Below, in pieces: positions 1 to 7,300 of a DNA stretch of 7,608 nt. Made by a program: the position numbers and the translations under genes. The stretch's first letter is position 1, and each line of letters opens with the position of its first letter. Source of the DNA: an uncultured Clostridia bacterium. GTDB lineage: Bacteria; Bacillota_A; Clostridia; UMGS1840; HGM11507. Below the pieces are notes generated by a model. That model made no database searches. It saw only the letters and a list, made by a program, of their open reading frames with translations, and had not been told where the DNA came from. Location of the stretch: the NCBI GenBank assembly GCA_934403665.1, contig CAKRUL010000053.1, forward strand, positions 1 through 7,608, given 5' to 3'.

Positions 1-45
1 ATGCCATTCGTCCAGGTAATAATCAATGAATCCTATCTTTTTCAT
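1..45 (-). CDS. Start of a downstream gene (3' truncated by the window), possibly Gfo/Idh/MocA-like oxidoreductase
   Basis: Only 15 codons are visible, reading MKKIGFIDYYLDEWH. The start is well supported: ATG at 45-43 follows a strong AAGGAG at 54-59 with an eight-base spacer, on the same strand as the other genes and 65 bases after the preceding stop. There is no hydrophobic signal-peptide core; the KKIGFID beginning resembles the first strand of a cytoplasmic Rossmann-like fold. From memory, this N-terminus resembles clostridial proteins related to the Gfo/Idh/MocA oxidoreductases found in sugar-use clusters, which would suit a sugar-processing step after polysaccharide cleavage. With so few residues the family call is weak. 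The existence of the gene is much more certain than its function. Confidence 0.6.
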   Translation of the reverse strand, partial: MKKIGFIDYYLDEWH

Positions 46-110
46 GTCCCCTTCTCCTTACTCTCTTTCGGGTTGTTCCACCGGAAGTGCAACCGGATGA
101 AATACCTCTT
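46..110. other. 65-bp intergenic gap with imperfect inverted repeat
   Basis: This is the longest gap in the window. Bases 72-93 form an imperfect inverted repeat on the plus strand: GTTG and TTCC pair with GGAA and CAAC across a three-base loop ACC, with GTG bulged out on one arm. No run of T follows on the minus strand, so it is not an intrinsic terminator. It could be an RNA-processing or stability stem, or chance. No clear promoter is visible, and the downstream gene is probably read from the same transcript. Confidence 0.3.
54..59 (-). promoter_or_regulatory. Ribosome binding site of the downstream partial gene
   Basis: AAGGAG on the minus strand, eight bases before the ATG at 45. It is a near-consensus Shine-Dalgarno sequence. 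It decides the start of a gene whose body lies outside the window, and it is the main evidence that a real gene begins here. Confidence 0.8.
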
Positions 111-2669
111 TTAGTTTGTGCTCTTCTGCAGAAGAATCATCTGTCTTGCGTTGCCAGACCGAAGCATAAAGATAACACGATCCTGCGGATGAATATCTGT
201 TGCAAGTGCGGAGCGAACGGAAATTCTTCCGCCTTCATCGCTCACAAGCGTTTTGGTAAAGGCTCCTGCACGGTAGCCCTCCATCGAATAGACATCATTT
301 TTGTCAAAAGTTTTCTCATAAGACATCCGGATAATCTCGCCGTCATATGCGGCAATATAGCCGCAGGAAATGCGGTTGGAGCCTTGATAGGAGGAATCGG
401 TCGGGTTTCTGGAAAGCATCCATTTCTCCTGATCAAAATCATAAAGGAACTCAAAGCCTGCAACCTTTTGCCCTTCTATGCTGACGCGAAACACATCTCC
501 TCTGTCCAGGTTCTGTGCCGTCGGGTATTCCGCATAATCAATGTAAGCTGATTTTTCCTGATTGCCCTCAAAATAATAAATTTTGTCTTTGGTCTCCCCG
601 TTTTCATCCACGCTTGCTGCTTTGCGCAGGAACACAACGGTGGGGGTTTCATAAGTAACTCCTTTAAAGGAACCGCGAAGAACCAAAATATCAGCTGTCT
701 GCCTGTCACTGGTCTGATAAGACTCCACGGTATAGCTGTACATCGTGTTTAAGTCGCTCATCGCCATCGTGGTATATTTTTCATCCTCGCGGTTGTTCTC
801 TTCCTTAGGAATGACAAAAATCTTTGTCCGGGAATCCACAAGAATTTTTCCTTCCCCCATGGTGCGTGCGTTCAGTGAGTAAGGAGTATTCGTCAATTTC
901 AAAGAACAGAAGAAGCTTTTCTGTCCTGACTGTGTATCCGGGGTGACAATATCACGGATTTTTCCGTCACTGTCTGTACTGTAACCGATCAACTGTCTTT
1001 TGAAGCCATCTGCTGACAGTATTTCTGTCGGAATATCACTGCGTGCGTTCACAACACATTTCTGGGTATTGAAATAGAAGGTGTTGCGAACTTCAAGAAT
1101 AGAGATTGCACCGGTTTCCGTCAGTAATTTCAACCGCAGCGAAAGTTCCAGACCCTCCTCGAAAGAACCGTCGATCAGATAGGCATATTGTACTGTACTT
1201 CCGTTTCTCGCCGTCATATAGAATATCCGTCCGTAGTAATCTGTATATACGTCTACCAAATCCCCTGTACGGAAATTCGTTAAAGAGACCGCCGGCAAAA
1301 CCGAATAATTTTTCTGATTCACCGTGATTTCTTTCTGGTTGCTTCCATCATTTACCGCTTCCAAGGTGCCGGAAGTTTTTCCGTCCCCGAGAATAGCAAT
1401 CCTTTTGGTTCCGTTATCCATCACATTCAGAACCATTCCCTGTTGTACCGCTTCCCATGTAATCTCGTTTCCCTCGCTGTCCTCCAGAAGAAGCTCCTTG
1501 CTCTGATTTTCACTCAAAGAAACCTGATAGCCCGTTCTCAGATCTTTGACCGTTCGGTCGGACAATACAGAATCTACCGCATACGAAATCATCTTTTCAA
1601 TTCGGGCAATTTCGTATCTTCCGTCTTTGTCGTTGTCCAAAAAGATTATTTTCTCATCGGTCAGATTCGAAAAATCAAAAGAAAGCACCAGTTCTCCGTT
1701 ATAGAGAAACTGCGTTTCGGAGGAAATATTCACTTTCAGATTCTGATCGTTCTGTTCATATTCCAGACGATTGTTCTCTGCCGAGATGATCTGATCGGCA
1801 AACAATTCCACTGTCTTGTTTTCCTCCTCCGGCATCACAAGGCTGACAACCTTGTCAATGTCGTTCTCATATTCATAAAAAATTTCTGCTTTTTTGCCTG
1901 TCAAGCGATCTTTCCAGGAATGAACATATTGAAACAAAGTTCCATCAATTTTAATCTGATCTTCCGGAAGCTCGCCTGCGTCTATGCTGATATCACTGAT
2001 TTCGTCTGCCTCCATGATCCCTTTCCGGAATTTTAATTTCAGATATTTTTCGGAAAATAAGATGTCAGACGGCTGATAAGTAACCATATTGTCCTCTATG
2101 GCAACTACTTCATTGCAAGGTGTCAGCAACAGCTGATAAATCAACTGCGGGAAAGCCTTTTGAGACACATACTGGTCATAGGAGGAGATGGAAACGCCTT
2201 TGCACAAATCCAAATCCTTGGAAACCGAATAATACCCCATCGGATAGCCGCCCTTATATTCCGCCTTCTTTTCATAGCCCAGCAGACTAACGAAGGTTTT
2301 CAGCACCTCATAATAGGTCACCGGCTGTTCCGGAAGAAAACTCCCGTCACCGTATCCGTTCATATAATGATATTCCGCACAAGCCATGATATCTTCATAG
2401 TACTTTGTCGCGGTAGAAACATCCCGAAAGGAAACCGTTTTACTGTGAGATGCTCCCGTCAGTTTTGCGAGAGTTGCGGCAAGCTCCGCTCTTGTCACCG
2501 GATATTCGGAATAGTCAAACTCCGTCATATCGGCAAGAATCCCAAGGTTCCGGATATGCTGCTGTGCTTTGCCCGAAACCTCCGCGCTGCCGTCCTCACC
2601 AAGAGTTGTATAAACAAACGTCTGTGCCAGAAGGCAAAAGATCAAAAAGATTGCTCTCCATTTTTTCAT
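111..2669 (-). CDS. Secreted protein with N-terminal degenerate SLH repeats and long repetitive beta-rich region
   Basis: Predicted cell-surface protein of 852 residues. The signal peptide is roughly residues 1-24 (MKKW, then a hydrophobic core). The SLH region spans about 35-183. Repeat one has an intact PVTRAEL (57-63). Repeat two opens with FRDV and has GYGDGSFLPEQPVT, but TRAE has become TYYE (118-121). Repeat three is barely recognisable. From about 200 to the end the protein is beta-rich and low in Cys, and repeats a short motif of the form G-(D/x)-x-V-x-V followed by a turn and a hydrophobic strand. It also holds an acidic loop DNDKDG (345-350). I recognise this as the kind of long SLH protein seen in clostridial genomes, but know no function for it. 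No enzyme motif is visible. Its start overlaps the stop of the preceding SLH gene as ATGA, with AAGGAGG nine bases upstream. A wall-associated structural or binding protein working with its neighbour is the best inference. Confidence 0.85.
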   Translation of the reverse strand: MKKWRAIFLIFCLLAQTFVYTTLGEDGSAEVSGKAQQHIRNLGILADMTEFDYSEYPVTRAELAATLAKLTGASHSKTVSFRDVSTATKYYEDIMACAEYHYMNGYGDGSFLPEQPVTYYEVLKTFVSLLGYEKKAEYKGGYPMGYYSVSKDLDLCKGVSISSYDQYVSQKAFPQLIYQLLLTPCNEVVAIEDNMVTYQPSDILFSEKYLKLKFRKGIMEADEISDISIDAGELPEDQIKIDGTLFQYVHSWKDRLTGKKAEIFYEYENDIDKVVSLVMPEEENKTVELFADQIISAENNRLEYEQNDQNLKVNISSETQFLYNGELVLSFDFSNLTDEKIIFLDNDKDGRYEIARIEKMISYAVDSVLSDRTVKDLRTGYQVSLSENQSKELLLEDSEGNEITWEAVQQGMVLNVMDNGTKRIAILGDGKTSGTLEAVNDGSNQKEITVNQKNYSVLPAVSLTNFRTGDLVDVYTDYYGRIFYMTARNGSTVQYAYLIDGSFEEGLELSLRLKLLTETGAISILEVRNTFYFNTQKCVVNARSDIPTEILSADGFKRQLIGYSTDSDGKIRDIVTPDTQSGQKSFFCSLKLTNTPYSLNARTMGEGKILVDSRTKIFVIPKEENNREDEKYTTMAMSDLNTMYSYTVESYQTSDRQTADILVLRGSFKGVTYETPTVVFLRKAASVDENGETKDKIYYFEGNQEKSAYIDYAEYPTAQNLDRGDVFRVSIEGQKVAGFEFLYDFDQEKWMLSRNPTDSSYQGSNRISCGYIAAYDGEIIRMSYEKTFDKNDVYSMEGYRAGAFTKTLVSDEGGRISVRSALATDIHPQDRVIFMLRSGNARQMILLQKSTN
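2121..2567 (-). other. N-terminal degenerate SLH region of the 852-residue protein
   Basis: Residues about 35-183 hold one SLH repeat with PVTRAEL, a second with FRDV and GYGDGSFLPEQPVT but TYYE in place of TRAE, and a weak third remnant around QKAFPQLIYQLLL. The order and spacing fit an SLH triplet that has lost sequence signatures progressively from the first to the third repeat. Confidence 0.7.
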
Positions 2670-4312
2670 CCTCTGTTTCCTCCTTTTAAGGTATTATAAA
2701 TCAAAACACAGACCTCTGCACGGCTGGCAGTGTTTTTCGGCAGGAACTGCTCCTCTCCTGCCCCTTTCACATAACCGGCATTGCTCAGAATCAGCACGGC
2801 ATTTTTCGCGTAATCGCTGATTTGATCGAAATCACGGAAGGTGTTTTCGACAGAGGAAACCTCGCCAACCAATCTCTTTTTCTGCAGCAAACGGTAAAGT
2901 ATGGTCACCATTTCTTCCCGTGTGACCGGATCATTTGCCCGAAAACAGCTGTCCTCATAACCGCTGACAAGACCATAGCCATAAGCGGAGGAAACAACGG
3001 GGTAATACCATTCCTCCTGCGAAACATCCGCAAAATTGCATTGCGCGGAATCATCAAGAAGCTGGTAGGAGTTCACCAGAATTTTGCAGAACTCCGCACG
3101 GGTAACCGAATCATTCGGAGCAAAGACTCTTTCTTCTTTTCCGGAAACAACCCCTTTGTCCTGCAGATGCCGGATGGCCTCTTCTGCCCACGGCACATCT
3201 TTAAGATCGACAAAAGAAAGATCTTTCGGCGGCTCAGGCGTCTGTGTCGGAGAAGGCTTTGTGGTTTGCGGATAGCTGACCGATGAGCCTCCGGAATTTC
3301 CGCTCGGTTTTGATGTTGCAGCCGGTTTCTCCAATTCATCCACTACTTTTTTATAATTGTTCTCCAAATCACTGATGGAAGAAAAGCTCTTCGCTTTCAG
3401 ACCGGTCAGCACTTTGCTTTTCTTTGCGGTAGAGAAAGTCTTATAATCCGGGAAACGGAAGCAATTCCAATTATCCAAAATAAACTGATCCAGTTTTTTT
3501 GCATCCAAATCCGAAAAAGCGCTCTGCGTCACTGCTAAATAAAAACGCTCGCATACTTTTTCATAGCTGTCCAAGGTTTCTTTGTTGATATTTTCCCAAA
3601 CCTTTTGCTTCAGCGTCTCTCCAAAATTACAGTAGCTTTCATATAAAGTACGGTATTTGTCATCCAGCACAAAATTTGTACCAACATAATATTGAAAAAC
3701 TTCATCCTTAAAAGCAACTTTTTCATTGCTGTTTAAAATTCCCAAAATAACAGAAGAAGTAAAAATAGAAGGAATTCCGGAAATGGTATAATTTCCTTTT
3801 TGCTGCAGCATCTGATTTAAAATTTCATTTTTTCCTTCTGTCGTTCTCTGATAGAACAAGACGTCTAACCCCAAATCTTCTGCATACAGAGCGATCTGTT
3901 GTTCGTAATCCTGCGCCGTTGCGTCCGCTTTATTAAAAAGCGCGATCATGCTGTCGTATTCATCTTTTGTCCGAAGAGTAAGATTTTTCTGAAGAATTTG
4001 ATTCGCTGCAGAAGAATTGACTCTCACAGAATAGTTGCCGCCCTCTTTGAGTAACACCTCAAACGCAAAGGCTCCGTCTGCTCCTGTCTGCACCTGATCT
4101 GCATAAACCGTTTCTCCGCTTTCTTTGCGAAAACTGAGGGTGACCATCGTTTCTCCATCCTCATAATTTCCTTTGACGAAAAAGCGGTAATGCAGACTTT
4201 CGTTCTCCGCGGGCTCGCAGCGAAAGCTGACATTCAGCATATTTTCCGCAGAAACCGGCAATACAAGCAGCATCATTCCAATCAGTAACAGTGCCAGCAT
4301 TCTCTTTTTCAT
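2666..4312 (-). CDS. Secreted SLH-domain protein with Ig-like domain and helical repeats
   Basis: Predicted cell-surface protein of 548 residues, held non-covalently to the secondary cell-wall polymer by SLH repeats. The signal peptide is residues 1-22: MKKR, a Leu/Met-rich core, then VSA before ENML. Residues 24-113 are beta-rich and Ig/fibronectin-like. Residues 115-328 are helical and contain three degenerate repeats. Residues 329-364 are a Ser/Pro/Thr-rich linker. SLH repeats lie at about 366-415 (TRAE at 404), 427-476 (TREE at 464) and 492-540 (SRAE at 530). All three keep the F-x-D start and a recognisable TRAE-type signature, so anchoring should be functional. No catalytic motif is seen, so a structural, scaffold or glycan-binding role is inferred. 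The start is fixed by AAGGGGG nine bases upstream and by the signal peptide. The gene sits 15 nt after the lyase and overlaps the next gene by 4 nt, so co-expression is likely. Confidence 0.9.
   Translation of the reverse strand: MKKRMLALLLIGMMLLVLPVSAENMLNVSFRCEPAENESLHYRFFVKGNYEDGETMVTLSFRKESGETVYADQVQTGADGAFAFEVLLKEGGNYSVRVNSSAANQILQKNLTLRTKDEYDSMIALFNKADATAQDYEQQIALYAEDLGLDVLFYQRTTEGKNEILNQMLQQKGNYTISGIPSIFTSSVILGILNSNEKVAFKDEVFQYYVGTNFVLDDKYRTLYESYCNFGETLKQKVWENINKETLDSYEKVCERFYLAVTQSAFSDLDAKKLDQFILDNWNCFRFPDYKTFSTAKKSKVLTGLKAKSFSSISDLENNYKKVVDELEKPAATSKPSGNSGGSSVSYPQTTKPSPTQTPEPPKDLSFVDLKDVPWAEEAIRHLQDKGVVSGKEERVFAPNDSVTRAEFCKILVNSYQLLDDSAQCNFADVSQEEWYYPVVSSAYGYGLVSGYEDSCFRANDPVTREEMVTILYRLLQKKRLVGEVSSVENTFRDFDQISDYAKNAVLILSNAGYVKGAGEEQFLPKNTASRAEVCVLIYNTLKGGNRG
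2679..2685 (-). promoter_or_regulatory. Ribosome binding site inside the end of the upstream SLH gene
   Basis: AAGGAGG on the minus strand, nine bases before the ATG at 2669. It lies within the last codons of the preceding gene (encoding Lys-Gly-Gly). Together with the ATGA overlap at 2669-2666 this indicates translational coupling, and it fixes the start of the 852-residue protein. Confidence 0.85.
2693..3217 (-). other. C-terminal SLH triplet (cell-wall anchor) of the 548-residue protein
   Basis: Three SLH repeats begin FVDL (367), FADV (427) and FRDF (492). Each is followed by a helix, a G-hydrophobic-V-x-G turn (GVVSG, GLVSG, GYVKG), a F-x-P/A-N-D/N turn and a TRAE-type signature (TRAE, TREE, SRAE). 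SLH triplets are known to bind pyruvylated secondary cell-wall polymer. All three repeats look intact apart from the conservative changes in the second and third signatures. Confidence 0.9.
3329..3970 (-). repeat. Three degenerate helical repeats within the 548-residue SLH protein
   Basis: Residues about 115-328 can be laid out as three units of 60-75 residues. Each has a helix, then a region around L-D-x-x-x-Y, then a K-x-x-V/I-L/W-x-x-hydrophobic helix, then a short stretch with Tyr/Phe/Leu and Ser leading into a last helix. The matching anchors are KNEILNQM (161), KQKVWENI (236) and KSKVLTGL (298), spaced 75 and 62 residues apart. The similarity is at protein level only; the DNA is not a recent tandem duplication. 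Similar helical repeats occur, as I recall, between Ig-like and SLH domains of clostridial surface proteins. Confidence 0.55.
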
Positions 4313-4321
4313 TGATCTTAT

Positions 4322-4328
4322 CCCCCTT
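4322..4328 (-). promoter_or_regulatory. Ribosome binding site overlapping the lyase stop codon
   Basis: AAGGGGG on the minus strand, nine bases before the ATG at 4312. Its first base is the last base of the lyase TAA stop (4330-4328). Ribosomes finishing the lyase would stop directly on this site, so the lyase and the first SLH gene are probably coupled in translation. Confidence 0.75.
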
Positions 4329-7300
4329 TACTTTATCTCATGAAAAAAATGAATTTCATCCAGAGAATTCCATTGGTTATTGGTGTTTCCGTGTCCCACC
4401 AGCTTCACATAGCGGCAAGTCTTTTTCTCTGGCAAACGAATGGTTTCAAAGCCTTCCGATTTTCCGTCGGACTTCCCGGAGAACACCTGTTCCCAATTTT
4501 CCTTGTCACCGGAAACATAAAGATCAAAGGTCTGTACCCTTGTGTTTCCGACATGCCATTTCAGCTCAAGGCTGGAAAGTTGCTCTTCCTTCTCAAATTC
4601 GAAAAGAATCCATTCATTGTCTCCCAATGCCGCCCAATAAGTGTTCAGATCCGCATCCACCGCGTCATAGGCGGAACTGTTGGTATTCAGAGACGCTTCT
4701 GCCCGTTTCAAGCGGATTCTTCCCGGTTCATCGGAATTCACCAGGTTCAAACTGTCCGCCGAGATATTTGAGCTTGTCTTAATAAAAGCAACATTTGCAA
4801 TCGGATCCCAGGAAAGCGACTGTTTCAGCGCCTTTACTGTTTCCTCTGCAGGAACGTAAAGAACCCCGTTTTCTGTCACAAGAGGATGATGCAACTGCGT
4901 TTTTTCTTCTTCGTCCAAATGGATCTCATTGGCTTGTGTGAGAAATGAAACCGTATGACTTTCGTTACGATAAACACCGGGTTCCGTCTCACCGAACGTG
5001 GAGTCGATCTTTTGCACCAGCTCACCGGCCGGCAGATACAGAACATTCTCCTTCAGAAACGGTTTTGACTGGAAGGATTCAAACATCCCGTTGATTTTGA
5101 CATCGATTGCAGTGCCGGTGTTCTTTGTGATATTCCCCAACAGAGACAAGTCCGAGAAGGAATCCACTGCATAATTCCAGGAAAGGGTATATTCACCGGC
5201 AGGAGCAGTGAAGGTGATAATATTGCGTCCCTTTTCGGCTTTACAGGTATCGATTTTATTTCCCTGCGCATCCAGAACATCCCACGCTCCGTTTCGCAGT
5301 CCGTTCACTACAAAGGTGATATTTCCCTGGGTGCCATCCGCGGATTTTACCGGAACGGCAGAAGAGAGAATCAGGTTGTCGCCCTTGGCGAGATATGCCA
5401 CCCGATCCTTGATCTGAACGCCGGCATACTGCTCGTTATTTTCCACCAGCGTTACTTCCAGCGGCTGTAAATTCTTCTGTTGATCGCTGACCTGCAGCAC
5501 ATTCAAAAACACATCGTTCTTCGCGGAAGTTTCCGGCGAGACTTCGATCCGCCATTTGCCTGCCTCTGTTGTTTTTGTTTTCGGCACTGCTTTCCAGTTC
5601 TTTCCGGCACTTTCAAACTCGTGTCCCTCGCCGCCGATCTTTGTGATCTGCGGATTCTGCGGAAGCAGGGTATCGTTCACCATCTTCCCATGATAGCCGT
5701 ATTCGGTTCTCTGAATGGTTGTTCTGGTTCCTTCTGTCTGCGGCTCCTCCTCGGAGTGAAGCAGCCAGCTTTTCCGGAAGGAAGCATCTGCGCTTGTGAT
5801 GTTGTCCAGCACAATCAGAGCACCGGGATATTCCTCATCAAAGAAATTCAAAAACAGGAAGGAGCGGCTGTACTGCTCCACCTTGTCGGAATACGCTTTG
5901 GTTAAATCCCCTTTCAGATAACTGTATGCCGGTTGTTGCGCATCCGGCCCGAAATCATAGCCAAGAACATCTGCCGTCCGGTTCTCCTCGCGCTGCATTT
6001 CCTCTACCGTGTCCGGCTCCTTGCCTCCGGTTATCAGTCTCTGCCCGCCGTCGGCATAGTTGGTATAAACCGATTCGACCTGTTCGTTCGGATCATACAC
6101 CAGCATACTGTTGTGCGCCACGGTGCGCTTGTGATAGTTCATGTCATGCAGGCTGGCATAAGCCAGTGAGGACACATTTCTTCCGTTTTCATCCTGAAAC
6201 GCGGCGCTTTCATACAGACCGGAATCAATCGCAAGCGCTCCCTTATAATAAATATCAAAATGCCCTGCATCGGCATGCTGATGGTTTCCGTATGCACTGC
6301 CCTGCAGATTCATCTGCACGACCATGCTGTTGCTGTCCAGCCCCTCCTCCCAGGAGGTGCGTGCCGTCATCATCGGGATAGGTTCTCCGGAATAAGAAGT
6401 CAAAGGAAAATTCCGAAAGCTGCCGTTCGGCTCCACATCCACATCATTCATAATCAGATGCAGCACTGCGCTGACATCCGAAATGACCGTTGAAGCACTC
6501 TTTCCGCCTTGCAGATAGCGATAATATTCCCGTTTCAGATAGGGATCTTTGTACAGGTTTCCCGCCATGAAAAATACCGATGCATAGGTACCGTCATATC
6601 CGTAAACCGTTTTCGTCACATCATCCCCCGTCGGAATGTATTTTCCGTCGGGTTTTCGGGCATACAGAAGTCCGTATGCCGGATTCTTCTGTGTGCTGTC
6701 ATACACATGGTCATATCCCATCCCTTTAAACAGGTAGGCACACATCAGTTCAAAGGCGTAACGAAACCGCCCGTAGGAGGGACCTTCGCTGAACGCAGTG
6801 GACTGATAGGCATAGTTTCTTGCCGGCACAAAGCCGCTCAGAATTCTGCCTGCAACAATGTTATAGACCTTCGGATCCTCATCGTAAAAAGCAATTCCTG
6901 CCGCCAGCATATCCTTGTTCAGCTGATTTTCAACGTTATGTCCCAGCACATCCCCCTCATGAAGCGGCGGCCAGCCAATCTCCAAAAGAGTCGCATGGGA
7001 AAAAGTGTAGGTGCGGATTTCTTCCCGCTCCGCATCTGTCATCAAAGGATAACACCAGTCATATACCAAAGCGGCATCGTAAATCATCTGCCCTCCCATA
7101 CGGGTGATGGCATCACTTCCCGGACGGTTTGCAAGGGTGCTGATCATATTTTTAGCGATGGTGACCGCCTTGCGGCCTTTGGTCTCATCGCCCTCCATCA
7201 GATACAGAAAGGCATTCGCCTCCAAGCACTCCAGATAAGAAGTGTTCATATTGGTATATGCTCCGCTTCCGATTGGCTCCAGAGTTCCGTCCGTTTCCAG

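Noticed and set aside
72..93. Intrinsic transcription terminator after the second SLH gene
   Set aside because: The stem is short and bulged, and no run of T follows on the minus strand.
87..551. 154-codon plus-strand open frame near the gap
   Set aside because: It is mostly antisense to the end of the 852-residue gene, with no convincing domain or ribosome binding site.
1602..1637. A complete EF-hand or dockerin repeat
   Set aside because: Only the DxDxDG part is present; position 12 of the loop is Arg, the flanks look like strands rather than helices, and there is no second copy.
1443..2036. 197-codon plus-strand open frame
   Set aside because: It lies entirely antisense to the 852-residue SLH protein, starts without a supported ribosome binding site, and its translation has no recognisable domain.
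2160..2699. 179-codon plus-strand open frame
   Set aside because: It is antisense to the SLH-coding part of a well-supported gene and crosses the junction of two real genes. Its composition looks like a reverse-strand shadow.
4291..4782. 163-codon plus-strand open frame across the lyase/SLH junction
   Set aside because: It is antisense to the F5/8C domain and to the signal peptide of the next gene; the translation is Pro/Ser/His-rich and unlike a folded protein.
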